From positions 372,540 through 398,270 of the forward strand of contig NW_019775382.1 of NCBI RefSeq assembly GCF_001039355.2: 25,731 nucleotides of DNA, given 5' to 3'. Positions 10,285-21,344 of this stretch are shown here, in pieces. The translations under genes and the position numbers were made by a program. This stretch comes from Lingula anatina. Taxonomy: Eukaryota > Brachiopoda > Lingulata > Lingulida > Lingulidae. Every line of letters starts with the position of its first letter. Position 1 is the stretch's first letter. Below the pieces are notes generated by a model. It did not search any database. It saw only the letters and a program-made list of their open reading frames with translations, and had not been told where the DNA came from.

Positions 10285-10418
10285 TAGTTGTTGCCTGTCA
10301 AGTCTTTCAACCAGTTTCATCAGTGCATCATCACTAACTTCAACATGGTGTTGTGCATTTGGTGTCAGTGCTGTCATATCTACAGCATGGTTACAATGAT
10401 AAACATGGTCTTCACCAT
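10285..10418 (-). pseudogene. short-chain collagen relic C, exon 1 remnant
   Basis: On the minus strand an ATG at 10418 opens a signal-like start (MVKTMFIIVTML) and meets TAG at 10382-10380. In another frame the stretch then reads QHHVEVSDDALMKLVERLDR, closely matching the gene A coiled coil QHHADVNNDVLMKLVERVDK. The exon thus carries a frameshift or stop between signal and coiled coil, and the 551-bp transposon cuts it right after the ERLDRQQ codons. It is a decayed sister of genes A and B. Confidence 0.8.
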
Positions 10419-11217
10419 GGTGTATGCCATTACAACGATTTGTTTAAGTAATGTATCATCCTATTCTGGGTCCTTGACTTAAAGTTTAAATATGATATGT
10501 TTTTGTTTATATAAAGTGATATATACCGGTATATGTATCCATTAGTTCGTTTGACACAATTTGATATAAGAGAGCTTTAACTGTTTAAGGTGATCTTTTT
10601 CATGTATATCCCTAATCAATTAAGATATTGTGTGGTGCACATTTAGTATAATGGTAAAAAATGACATAATTGTATTAAGACTATTAAAGTATGGAAAGGA
10701 ACAGGAACACTGTGCAGAAAAGAAAAAATAAGCTCTTCACAGTTACTTTATTACTCTACAGACACAAACAAACAGATCAAAAACATATAGTTATATTTGG
10801 AATCTTTAATTGAATTATCATGAATATATCAAAACCCTAAACTAAATGTAGGTCATTTAAACATTTTTGCTTAATTTACTAAATTGCTGTTGAAAATTAA
10901 ATGGAAATTGTCTGTAACACAAAGCTGCCATTGAAGTACTAGTACTAGCCTAATAAAAATGTATCTTTTAATCAGCAATTTTACTGGTAGCTATATATTC
11001 TAGGAATATATAAGCACATTTAAATTCAACATTTCAGTAACCTTTTACTTACGTAGGTTATTATATTGAAAATTAGCACAGTCCATTCTTGTCTTAGTCA
11101 CAGCTGTGTCATTCATTCAGCTTATTTATTGTCACCGTTGAGTACAGACAACACATTTCTGTCTTGTTTATGGTCATTGTAAAGTGCCAATATTATGAAC
11201 CATATTAATCTTCTTCA
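10419..11217. repeat. 3' flank of gene A, direct repeat of the 3' flank of gene B
   Basis: This matches 20295-21130 in the same orientation. Shared blocks include ATGTATCATCCTATTCTGGG, TTTGACACAATTTG, GCACATTTAGTAT-ATGGTAAAAAATGAC and ATTATGAACCATATT. It serves as the 5' flank of relic C and the 3' flank of gene A. A likely gene A polyadenylation signal (AATAAA, complement) is at 11125-11130, about 90 nt past the stop. The palindrome ATATACCGGTATAT lies at 10521-10534. Confidence 0.75.
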
Positions 11218-14200
11218 CTATTTACTGCAGACAACACAGGATACTTCTCTTCCATCCACATATGGTGGACAGGGGAGAGAACCACATTTAGCCTCAGCAG
11301 CATAGAACAAGGCACCATTTTTGTTTTCATGACCTCCAGCTACCACTTCTGGAGCTTCATCAAGGCAGACAAACTCTGAGCGCTGCTCTACATCGTGATT
11401 TGATACCAGGTATCCATTGTACTCTGTTGTCCACCCAGCTGGACATGTCTTCTTGGCTGGTATCATCACATGACTGGGACGTGTTTGGGTGTAGCATACA
11501 GCACAGGGGGCATCATGGTTGAAAAAATTCTGACCTCCTGTATTGGATGTTGAAAATATGTTAGGCTTAACATATTCATATTCCACACCATGTATGTAAG
11601 AACCTAAATCTTGCCCTCCATCTTGGTATTTTCCCCACTCTGGTGTCTGTGGTAAACACAGGTAATTACTGCCTCCTCCAGATTTGCTGTAATGGGATCC
11701 AGCAGATATCCCTGCAGATTTAAAAAAAGCTATAAAATCTATTTTCAATAAAGATATACCATAGGTGTCAATTTTTAAATTGAATATATATATATATATA
11801 TATCATTGTTATCTTGAAGTAGAATAGAACTTCACTAAGAAAAGGCCAGTATTTTTATCAATTTACCTTTGTATAAAAGTTTTGAATGTGTTGAACAAGT
11901 TGTTCTGCCCCAGCGTGTGTAAACTGCCCCACCATGACTGGTATTGGCTGGTGAACCTGAAAACATACATTTTTAACCTAGAGAACCATTTTGTATACTT
12001 GCCCTCACCATGGCTAGTAGTGCTCTTACATGTACAACAGATATCATAAAAATGTACACTTTCAGGGGCGGATCCAGAGCTATTTTCTGACAGTCTTCCA
12101 AATTATCTTTGTTGATCCATCCTCATTTTTGACCGTCTTCTGACAGAAAAAATTAGATACCCGTCAATGTAAACTTGAAAATCTGACCGTCTTCCTGAAA
12201 ACCCAGAAGACGGCCTCAATCTGCCCCTGACTTTCAAATCCATCCATCCATGTGTGTCATCTCTTCTCAGGTTGATGTGAAATGACTTTCAATCTTGTCC
12301 TGTTCTTAGCTTCATTTGTGCACTCTTCCATTGGTTTACTTGTCCATCTTTTGATGTCATCCATGTTAGTTGTTGTCTCCCTCTCCTACGTGTTCCTTCG
12401 ACCTTTCCCTGTAGGACATGCTTGCAGATGGTTTCATGCCTGGCTATGTGACCAAAGTATTGCACTTTCCTGCATTGTATGTCTGCAAATCAAGTTGGTT
12501 TATTGACAGACAATTGCTTACACATTTCTTCATTTGTGAGCTTTTGTGTCCAGCTTATTCTTCCCATCCTTCTGTATATTCACATTTTAAATGCCTTGAT
12601 TCTTCTTTTTATGTCCTTGTTAAATGTCTGGGTCTCACAGCTGTATGTTAGGATGGGAATTTTGTTAGACTTCACAAGTCTGAGTCTTGGGTTAAAAGAG
12701 CTATAGTGTTCCTGGTGGTAAGTAAATATAATTTTTTTTTAACTGTAATTTTGTCATGCCAATGCATTCTTTAATTTCCTGCACATTTTTGACATCTCCT
12801 GTGTATTTCTGTTCCAGATATTTGAAAATCACAACCTGTTGCAGTCTTTTAACATCGATGGTTATGTTTGTCTCTATTGGATTTTTAATGACCTTGGTTT
12901 TATTGGTATTCATATCCAGTCCTGCCTGTTCAATATTTGTTTTGACTTTGTTTATAAGGGCCCGTAAGTTTTCTTCATTCTCTGCAGTAAGGACTGTATC
13001 ATCAGCTTATCTGAGGTTGTTGATATTCCTCCCTCCTATGTTTATTCCTAGGCAGTCTTTGCTCATTCAGAAAATAAGCTCTTTCGAAACAAACATTTTA
13101 ATGTCATTGATCAACTTTCTGTTGCACAGCAATCTTTAGCCCATTCACAAGTATAGTACCCTAGGTTCTAGATTCCGGTATTGCCAGCTCGATCTTGATT
13201 TCATATATAACCCATAGTAGCAATACCAGGTAAAAGTAAAAGCGACTCCACCACAAGGTATATTTAGCAAGCTATAGCTTTTACGTTGCTCTGACACTCA
13301 GGGTAAAGTATAGTTGTAGCATAACTAAACAAGNGACGACAGACGCAGGTGATGGCAATATGTACAGACACATCTGTGTCTGTACATAAAAAGTAAAACC
13401 TTCGATAAAATGGAAAAAAATTTAATCCTTTAATTAAGTCGGTGGAGAGGAATGTAGAACATATTCCCCAAATTAAAAAAAAAAAAAAATTAAAAGGAAG
13501 AGGTTCACATAGTTAAAGCAGTGGACAAACCTGTAGGTGGCACCCCTATCTGAGCTCCAATTTGTCCCAGCATTTGTTTGAGGGTATCCAATGTTAGAGA
13601 TCCTGGGTCCCCTTTAGGTCCAGGTGGTCCCTTGGGAAATTGAACAAAAATATTGGATATGCTATAATTTCACATAGGAATGTATATTAACAGAATTATA
13701 AACTGGTGATATTAATTACAGATCTTTTATCTGTGAGTTGATTATTGAAAATTGAACAAATAGCTTGGAACTGCTATTTCACATAACAAAATTATTAATG
13801 GTGATATAAATTTTAGATCTTTTATCTTTGAGTTGATTATTTGGAATATATCATGTAAAGAATATTTTCTGATGTTTACTAGTATCTCATGGAACACCTA
13901 ATATTTCTTATTAAAAGACTGTGCACTTTCATGATTATAAGAAGTAGAAAACACTCTAATGTGCATTTTCTTGATATTTCAAGAAGTGGACATCATAATT
14001 ATTAGATTGCATTATTGTCTAAATTTCAATCAAAACTAACATAAATATTCAACCAAAATTTTGAAATACAAAGCTATTGAATGCATAGTTATTATGCTAA
14101 GTTTTACCTGTATTCCATCTCTGCCATCTTTACCATCTCTCCCAGGTAATCCAGGTGGTCCCTGAACACTGCTCCTTGAGGAGTTGCCAACTGAAAAGTA

Positions 14201-16056
14201 TATCTTGTAATAATAATTTGGATAGATTTCTGTGGATAACAACTTTGTCTTCTTGGAATCAATTAATGCATTTCACAATTCATCTGTCACTTCGGACAGT
14301 TACCTCATCATTCACAAGACATAGCTGTCAATCTTCACAACTTTGGGTCAAACATAGCCGATAGGTGACCTCACCCAGAATCAATAATTGTATAATACCA
14401 AGGAGTTATAACTCCTTGATAATACTAAGTAGTGCAGCTAAATTAAAATACGAATTAGCATTTCATATTGCATCTGATATTTTACTGTCACTGCTAAGTG
14501 ATAATTCTTCATGGTGTTTGGCATATTTAAAATGAAAATTTTATTGTTTAGAAAGAAAAAGCATCAATTGAGAAGACCTTATGTGATAGCAAAATGTTTT
14601 CTGCTTTAAGCCATAATATAGAGAGCAGACCTACCGTTAACTTGTAGTGGTGACTGATATCCAAGCAGTCCAATGATTTGTTTGAGACTGTCTACTGTTA
14701 AACCTGGGTTCTGTGGATTAATTTAAGATATTTGTAAGATAAAGTGGGGAAGATCACATTCTGTCATTTTACACAAGTTGAATGTTAAAATTCAATTATA
14801 TATATATATATATCAAAATTTATTTTTATGTGATGTTTACTAGACGTCATTTCATTATCAATTTAAATTTATAAGTTCGTACGTCAAATTTCCACAGCTT
14901 CATACTCTTGAAGCAATGGCTAAATATTATATAATTATTACAAAAATCATATATTATGGCATACAATTTTATTTAAGAAAGAAAAGTTATTCTAAAAGTT
15001 ATGTAATTTGTTATAAATGAAGATGTATAGAGTAAAATTACCTGAATTCCATCTTTCCCATCTTTCCCATCCTTGCCATCCTTTCCATCTTTCCCCGGGG
15101 GTCCCTGGGGTCCTTGTACACACCCTGAACTTGCCACTAAAATATAGGACACAGATGCTCAGTTTCAGCATAGGGATACATTCTTATGTTATCTGTCACT
15201 TTAAATATTTTCTGGGTTGTCCCATTGTGATTGCTGCACATTTTTCGATAAACAATTTTTTTGACATTGTGGGTGATTGGTTACCTCAACTTAGGCTTCA
15301 TCGATAACTGTCTTGGTCAGAAGAATGGCTTAAATACATCTACTAGTTATTATGTTGTGGCTACAATTACAGAAATAAGCATCTGATAAATAAATTGTAG
15401 TTTTATGATTCCCTGTTATTAAATTTGGGGTATATTCCTTTAATCTTGCAGTAATTTTATCAAGATTTATGATATTTGGTTTCGTAACAATTTTGATTAA
15501 ACAAAAAGGGTCAAAAAGTCAATTTAAGACATCAACAAATAATGTTAGAGCTTACAGTTTCCTTGCTGCACTTGTCTCTTGGTAATAGAATGGTGAAAGT
15601 TTGCTGCATTTTGCCCAGGAGCAGTGATTGTTTGTGCATCAAGCTTCAACTTGATTTTTTGAATATCTGACTAATTTTTAAATTAAAAAGGATTTGATTA
15701 GTCTTTTTTACTATAGATATGTCAATATCAGTAAGATTATAGAATGTAGGCTGTTAAAGATGTTAATTTTTTATTATTGACAGCAGTGAAGAGAGACAAG
15801 GGATTGAACTATTTGAAAATTCACAATTATACAATTAGGCAGAATTTGAAGTACAAATTACCTTAAGTTGTTTGTTTTCCTGTTTTACTGCAGCAACCTC
15901 CACCTCCAACCTTTTCAGGAATGCTATCTCTCGTTCTTGCTTGTCCACTCTTTCAACCAGTTTCATCAACACATCATTATTGACATCAGCATGATGTTGT
16001 AAAGTTGATGCAGAGACAGTAGCAACAAAAATGGCAGTGAATACATGAAAATACAT
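11218..16056 (-). CDS. short-chain collagen C4-like protein, gene A (complete, eight exons, 415 residues)
   Basis: The exons, in order of translation, are 16056-15862, 15670-15556, 15136-15042, 14710-14635, 14190-14108, 13630-13531, 11956-11867 and 11711-11218. All introns are GT-AG and phases agree throughout (0,1,0,1,0,1,1). Start is the ATG at 16056. Exon 1: signal peptide (MYFHVFTAIFVATVSAS) then a coiled coil (LMKLVERVDKQEREIAFLKR) that continues into exon 2 and should drive trimerisation. Exon 3: Cys, then GPQ GPP, five GKD triplets and GIQ. Exon 4: hinge LTVDSLKQIIGLLG. Exon 5: second Gly-X-Y block. Exon 6: GPPGPKGDPG then LTLDTLKQMLGQIG. Exons 7-8: C-terminal domain with AVYTRWGRTTC and ten Cys. 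This is the spongin short-chain collagen family, related to type IV collagen. Likely a secreted homotrimeric matrix protein. The acceptor before exon 6 (CCCAAG) is weak. Confidence 0.92.
12063..12229. mobile_element. 167-bp hAT-like MITE in intron 6 of gene A
   Basis: The ends are CAGGGGCGGATC and GATTGAGG-type sequence ending GCCCCTG, which are inverted repeats. ACTTT flanks both sides (12058-12062 and 12230-12234), a 5-bp target duplication. Internal GACCGTCTTC motifs recur. The matching intron of gene B (22131-22586) lacks it, so it arrived after the duplication or was lost from B. No coding sequence. Confidence 0.8.
12236..13140 (-). pseudogene. non-LTR retrotransposon (LINE) reverse transcriptase fragment in intron 6 of gene A
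   Basis: Read on the minus strand, broken frames spell typical reverse transcriptase motifs: GINIGGRNINNLR, then the catalytic YADD with its Tyr codon turned into TAA (13007-13009) leaving ADDTVLTAENEENLRALI. Next come a KRLQQV-IFKYL block, LTYSCETQTFNKD, RRMGRISWTQK, and the C-terminal VQYFGHIARHETICKHVLQG and RRRGRQ motifs. It ends in a short ATGG-repeat tail near 12239-12251. Several stops and frameshifts make it dead, and it is 5' truncated with no endonuclease seen. It lies in the same direction as gene A and is absent from gene B. The clade (RTE- or jockey-like) is not assigned. Confidence 0.88.
13360..13387. other. perfect 13-bp-arm palindrome in intron 6 of gene A
   Basis: ATGTACAGACACA, a 2-base spacer TC, then TGTGTCTGTACAT. 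It lies between the LINE fragment and exon 6, in a stretch (13141-13530) that also holds an N at 13334, a smaller inverted pair (CCGGTATTGC / GCAATACCAG, about 13177-13231) and an A run. It may be the centre or an arm of an unrecognised element, because the matching intron of gene B is far shorter. Confidence 0.6.
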
Positions 16057-16113
16057 GATGTACACCTGTCTGTAGCAGCCAAGACGCTAACCTGGGTGAG
16101 GCAATGAAAACTC

Positions 16114-16121
16114 TTATATTG
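16114..16121 (-). promoter_or_regulatory. candidate TATA box of gene A
   Basis: On the minus strand AATATAAG lies about 60 bases before the ATG at 16056, which would place transcription start near 16087 with a leader of about 30 bases. It supports 16056 as the start codon. Motif evidence only. Confidence 0.45.
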
Positions 16122-16257
16122 CTTAAGCCATGATTTATTGAATGGACATGTCAAACGTTTACAATGTGGGTCTAAGAAAGTTGGTTTTCTACAAATATTT
16201 GATAACTGATAGTTTAAGGGCAGCAGCTTATAATTTTTCTATAAATCATGTGTAACT

Positions 16258-16935
16258 CTTGATAACCAGTGACATTTTCAATCACAAATCTCTTTCTCCT
16301 CAGTTTTCCTTAACTATACTTTTTGAAGTAAGTTATGCCTGGACACCACCAGGTTCTCTTTTATATATATATTACTGAATTTGTCCAGGCACCTGGAAGC
16401 ACTAAACTTTAAATATCAAATAACTTTAATATATTGTATGTACAAACATCTAACATTTATAATAATTAAGTAAGCATGAGCAAAAATGTTCATTAGCTTG
16501 GTAGAGTGTCAACATCTACTCACATCAGTCTGATGAATGCCTTCGTCTAGGTTGGCCGTAAGCTAGTGTTTGATAGTTTTTATTTATGTTCTTACATATT
16601 TATAGATTTTTTTTTTACATTTTACCCACATGATACCTGTTCTCTAATGTACATGTATGTAATGTAAATGAGCTGTAAAAGCTACAGTAACAGTTGTTTC
16701 TTTGTTTGTTTTGGTTCCAAAACATTTTGCACTATTTATTTCTTATTTGATTCCTATAATAATAAACTGAATATTTTCTCGATCACCATTCTTTCCTTCA
16801 AATTATGTTTTCTAGATGGAAGAGGTAGCATGATATAATTGTTTCAAACATTCCAAAATCATTCTGAAGAAATATTAAAATTATTGTGCAAGCACACACA
16901 TATACCAGTTAAAAATCGTAAGTGGTTAGGAAAAC
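16258..16935. repeat. 5' flank of gene A and left end of duplication unit 2 (matches 8294-8880)
   Basis: Partner of 8294-8880, see there. It is non-coding. Relic D lies to its right just as relic C lies right of the partner copy, which sets the order of the duplicated unit. The remainder up to 17460 holds only a two-copy 18-bp tandem repeat (GCTTCGAAGAATTATAGT, 17251-17286). Confidence 0.7.
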
Positions 16936-17460
16936 TGTTTTAAATTAATCTGAATTGGTAACCTACACAAGTGTTAAAACACTATCAGTTTGAAAATATA
17001 TTTTCCATTGATACTTCCAGCACCTATTTTGCTAGCCCTTATTATCCTTGGAATCTTGAAGCACACAAGTGCTAAAATTCTAAACATTGAGTCTATCAAA
17101 AGTCATTTTCCAAAACACTTTCAGCACCTTTGCCAGCTTTACCTCCCAGAATGTGTTAGTTGATCACTGTCTCAACCATTGTGACAAGATGTCTGAGACT
17201 TTGTGCTTACTATTCACTTTGATTTATAACTTTCTTGATTTATGCAGTCTGCTTCGAAGAATTATAGTGCTTCGAAGAATTATAGTGCAAGTTCTTCTGA
17301 AACTATTTTCACTTCTTTTTATATGACATAATTTTAGATAGTACTTAACCGGGTCTTTGTGTTACCATACTTAATGATAATATGTCAACTATGTACTTAC
17401 CGCTGGTACATGTATATGCAGATTGAACTATATGCTACATGTGTTCGCAACCACAATATG

Positions 17461-17512
17461 GCCTTGAGAAATCATTAAACCATCTTTCTCCTTTTCCTTC
17501 TTAGAAGAAATA
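17461..17512 (-). pseudogene. possible relic D collagen exon 3 remnant
   Basis: On the minus strand a pyrimidine-poor TTCTAAG is followed by KEKEKDGLMISQG, reminiscent of a degraded GKDGKDG block and of relic C's decayed EKMDEMAEMVSQG. There is no intact Gly-X-Y repeat. The call rests mainly on its position left of the exon 2 remnant. Confidence 0.3.
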
Positions 17513-17714
17513 AGTCCAAACATAGACTACGTACAGAATGAGACATTTAGTCTCCCAAGGAATTACATATTTTACATCATCTTTACAGATCTAGTTCACC
17601 ACAATATTTTCATTGTAAAAATTATCATTTCTTTTCAGAGAGAAGATCAGAAAGAAAAAGACAAGAATCTCACAAATTTCATTTTGATGCCATGTAGCAT
17701 ACAGAACACCCTTA

Positions 17715-17785
17715 CCTATGGCTCCTGGTGATGATGGACACTGGATATCCAGTTTCACTTTCATTTTAATGCCATGAATAAATGT
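17715..17785 (-). pseudogene. short-chain collagen relic D, exon 2 remnant
   Basis: On the minus strand this reads HGIKMKVKLDIQCPSSPGAI followed by an intact-looking donor (CCATAG|GTAAGG). It parallels gene A exon 2 (DIQKIKLKLDAQTITAPGQ): same alternating basic/hydrophobic run and a proline-glycine after it. The acceptor AG upstream is lost. It matches the order expected of relic C's counterpart in duplication unit 2. Confidence 0.55.
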
Positions 17786-17799
17786 AAATGGTAGTTTCA

Positions 17800-19157
17800 C
17801 TAAAGATGCATACTAATTGATATTAAAGAAGGTTTCAATTTAATGTTTTCACAGTATACCATAGAGTGTAGTTTTCTAAAAAAAGTTGTGGCCAAAAGAA
17901 GTATTAAAAAATTACTGTTTGCTCGCCTTTTGTCTCTTAAATTATTTATGTATTTTCATTGTGGTTTCATTTCTCAGTAAGAAATAACTTAAAATGACAA
18001 AGTACAAATTGGATCAATATAAATATGGTGCTAGGTTGTCACATACACTATGGTCTTGCACCGCATCAAAGAAAAAAGACAACGAAAAGCTCATTTTCTA
18101 GTTAGCAAGTTATGGGAAATGTATGTACAGCATTACAAGGTATCTGTGTGTGTCTTTTAGCTTATAATAATGGCAGAAGGGAAAAAGTCCCACTAAACTT
18201 TAGAAAACACTGTTGGGATGATACAATCCTGCTATATTATTTCATGTTTTTATTTATTCATTTATTATTATTATTTTTTTTTTGATAATCTTTTTTCTGA
18301 TAATATTATTTATTCTTGTAATATTGTGCTATAACTTTCATTAAAAAAATTATTGTTGTTTAGATTTTCATGCAAAGGGTTTGAGAAAAACCATGAATTT
18401 TTGAGATTTGAATCCAAGTGGGAAAAGAAAAGATTATTCAGTTTTTTCAACTTTTAAGGCTTATATTTATAAGCTAAATTGTGTTATTTATAGAAAGTTT
18501 TGATTTTTTATATTTATTTATTTAAGAAATGTTTACCTATTAAAAGTTGTATATTATATTATATTATTTCAGTGGAAAACATGACTGATTGGACTTTTTA
18601 ATACTCAATTAGTAAATTCAATACGAGGTTGGTTAAAAAACTTCTTATTTGAATATATTTTGAATATTTTTTTCTTTTGTCTTGAAGTAAAGCCAATCAG
18701 TGCTCTTTGAGTTAAATGTTAACATTACAATGTACCGGGTATCTCAAAATTTGGTGACTTCGGAGAAGTCTGCCTAGAGGAAACCTTTCTACAGAAATTG
18801 ACAAATAATCAGTGATAAGTGTTAAATTCTGAAGTCATTTTAAACAAAAGCCTAGATGTCACTTTTTTCTCTTTTAACTGTTTTACTTTCCACTCAATAT
18901 TAATTGAATAATACACAAGAGAATAAACCATGCTGGTTGTGATACATGCATTCATTCTCAGAAGTAAAGGATAAAATTAATGTCAGTTGTTAATACAGAG
19001 TGCCTAAACATTCCTAAGAGCTGAACACAAGCTTGGTTATAGATCAAAACCAAGGACTTTGTGAAATTCAGTGCAAATATTCCACATTTAAACCTGGTTG
19101 AATTGCCAAAGTACCGAACCATCAACAGAACAATTTTCTATATTCACTCAATTATTT

Positions 19158-19191
<34 letters not shown>

Positions 19192-20207
19192 CACAGGATG
19201 GGACCTGCGGGGAATTCTCCCAACCCTTTTAGCTTTTTCCTGAAGGTGTACCTCCTCCCACCCCATTCGTCTTGTTTGCTAGATACACCACCTTTGGACC
19301 TTCAAAATATTCATTTTTCATACTATATAGTAAATAACCTTAAATGATTATCTATCCATAATTTTCTCAATAAATTGAATTTTTCTAAACACATAGATAT
19401 ACAATTTTTTCCCACTCCTGAATCATTGCTCCACTGTATTTGATGTTGTATACCATTTCTAATTCAATAATTTAGTTCTAAATGACTGCCCAGTTGCTTA
19501 GACCACCAGGTCTTTTGGTTCATTTCTGAATACAACAACAACAACAACAGGTACTTTTATATGAGAGTTTTAAATAATTTTTTCGGTCTGGATTGGGAAA
19601 GATAATTATCTTTGCAGACAACTTTATATGAAGGTTCGTTTGAAGAAAAAAGAAAAATGAAAAGAGAAGTTTAAGGTTTGAATATTCTACTTCTTCTAAA
19701 ACTCTGGTGACAGAAAATAATAAATATAGTTTTTTAAATAGCCCTTTTTGGATAATATTTAAGGGTTTTAATGCTAACAAAAATAAGACATTGCTGAAGG
19801 GGTACTATGCGATGCAAGTTCATTTCACTGGTTCATTTTGTCCTCAACTTCTAGAATATTTTCAAGAATGCCTGGTTATGAAACTACTAAGATAATGAAT
19901 GAATTTTTGTCGTGTTTCTTGTAAAAAAATTGACTGTACCCTGATGCCATATTGTCTAGATAATTATGAATCAAGCTAAATAGAAGATTTTATTAATTAT
20001 TAAAACATTGCAAAAACATCAAACAACTCGAAATAATGACCTAAAGCAAGAGACATCATGAAGAATTTTTTTTTCAAATTTTAAAAGCCAGGCGACACTG
20101 CAAAAGTAACTGCAAGTTAACTGTCGCATGTAAAATAAAAATTGTAGACATTTTTTGAGACGTTAGACATCACATTAGCTCCCTGATAAGTTGCGAATGT
20201 TGTACAT
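17800..20207. other. AT-rich non-coding stretch inside relic D
   Basis: No gene is recognised. It contains a pure 30-A run at 19161-19190, an ACA/CAA repeat near 19532-19549, and long AT-rich tracts. It is about 2 kb longer than the same interval in relic C (9046-10284, which itself holds a transposon), so unrecognised insertions are likely here. Confidence 0.5.
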
Positions 20208-20294
20208 TTATTTTACTATAAAAGCAAGATCAACTGGAGAATGTGAGATGGTGCTGCTAGCAGCAGTTATAATGAGAAACATGAACTTCACCAT
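20208..20294 (-). pseudogene. short-chain collagen relic D, exon 1 remnant (signal peptide only)
   Basis: On the minus strand ATG at 20294 opens 28 codons to a TAA at 20210-20208. The start MVKFMFLIITAASSTIS is signal-peptide-like and parallels relic C's MVKTMFIIVTML. The upstream DNA of the two relics is strongly alike (for example ACCATGGTGAAG and the CCAGAATAGGATGATACAT block). The coiled coil that should follow is missing. A TATATAA on the minus strand near 20376-20385 is a possible old promoter. A still-expressed short secreted peptide cannot be excluded but is unlikely. Confidence 0.5.
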
Positions 20295-20873
20295 GGTTTA
20301 TGCCATTATGTACAGTGATATGTGTACTGGGTACGCTACATCATGTATCATCCTATTCTGGGTCCTTGACTTAAAGTTATATAAAAAGATATTCATTGGG
20401 TTGTTTGACACAATTTGTTATGAAGTGAGGGTTTTAAACTGTGACGGTGATTTTTATGTCTCTTCCTGATAAAGATGTATTATGCACATTTAGTATCATG
20501 GTAAAAAATGACAGACAAATCAACAGATCAAAAGCATGTGATTATATTTGCTATCTTTAATCCAATGTTCATGCATAAATCAAAAGCATAGGCTACAGGT
20601 AGGTTATTAAAAAAATTTTGCTCATTAATAATTTATTTATTTGCTGCTGAATGGAAATTGCCTGTGACACAAACCTATAGCTTTCATTGAGGTAGAACTA
20701 GCTAAATAAAAATGGAATTTATATTTTTTAAGTAGTAATTGTAGCTATATTGTAGATATATTCTAGGAAATAACAGATTTAAATTCAACATAGGCTATTC
20801 CTAAGGTTATTGTATTAAAATTAGCACAGTCAGGCCATTCTTCTCCTATACCTGTGATGTACTATAGTCACAG
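20295..20873. repeat. 3' flank of gene B, direct repeat of gene A's 3' flank
   Basis: Partner of 10419-11217, see there. Together with 21048-21134 it forms the original 3' region of gene B before two miniature transposons entered it. A possible AATAAA (complement) for gene B is at 21061-21066. Confidence 0.7.
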
Positions 20874-21047
20874 CAGGCCCGTAGGGGGGGGGGGGGGGGG
20901 GGGGGGTTCGAAAATACCGCCCCTTATGCTGGGAAAAGGTCCACTCTGGGTAAAATTTGATCTAGGTACATGAAGTTTTTGTGTAAAAAAGGTCCACTTT
21001 TTCAAAAAAAAAAAAAAACCTTTTCAAAATTGCTGGCTATGGGCCTG
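20874..21047. mobile_element. 174-bp MITE with 5-bp target duplication in the 3' flank of gene B
   Basis: The ends are CAGGCCCGTAG and CTATGGGCCTG, inverted repeats with one mismatch. CACAG flanks both sides (20869-20873 and 21048-21052). Gene A's flank shows the uninterrupted site AGTCACAGCTGTG near 11098-11110, which confirms insertion and duplication length. A 23-G run (20884-20906) and an A run (about 21005-21018) lie inside. No coding sequence. Confidence 0.88.
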
Positions 21048-21134
21048 CACAGCTAGGTTATTTATTCAGTTCTGTCTATTTTGTTCACTGTAAAGTGCTG
21101 ATATTATGAACCATATTCAATCTTCTTCACTATT

Positions 21135-21344
21135 CAGAGGGTAGGGAATACTTTTTTTCATTCCGCTTGATTAGCCATATTTTCCAAGTGTGAATTTGCA
21201 TTATTTAAGCCCAATTTTCTGCATGAAATGTGATTCAGGAATTCTTGGTGATTAGTGATTGACCTGAATATATATCTTGGTGATTGGTGATTGAGCTGTT
21301 TTAATCTTGGTGTTTGATGATTAAGGGGGGGTATCCCCTACCCT
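21135..21344. mobile_element. 210-bp MITE inserted at the stop codon of gene B
   Basis: It starts CAGAGGGTAGGGAATAC and ends GTATCCCCTACCCT, giving an inverted repeat AGGGTAGGG(A/G)ATAC. CTATT flanks both sides (21130-21134 and 21345-21349). Gene A shows the empty site CACTATTTACTG at 11217-11227. Inside is a three-copy tandem repeat of about 31 bp beginning TCTTGGTG at 21243, 21275 and 21305. The stop codon TAG of gene B is part of the duplicated bases. Confidence 0.85.

Noticed and set aside
9777-10310. Minus-strand open frames sharing residues with one another
   Set aside because: They share sequence because they run through the two inverted arms of the 551-bp transposon; no protein family is recognisable.
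12282-13139. Several + strand open frames, the longest 127 residues
   Set aside because: They are antisense readings of the dead LINE reverse transcriptase; the minus strand carries recognisable motifs.
15017-15307. Twin + strand frames here and at 25231-25539, rich in His and Pro
   Set aside because: They are antisense to the collagen exon 3 of genes A and B. Their similarity reflects the gene duplication.
16063-16065. Upstream start of gene A at a GTG giving three more residues
   Set aside because: Nuclear animal genes start at ATG, and the ATG at 16056 opens a good signal peptide.
20208-20294. Intact short secreted peptide gene of 28 residues
   Set aside because: Its start and upstream region match the collagen relic C exon 1, so a truncated collagen exon is the simpler reading; expression data could change this.
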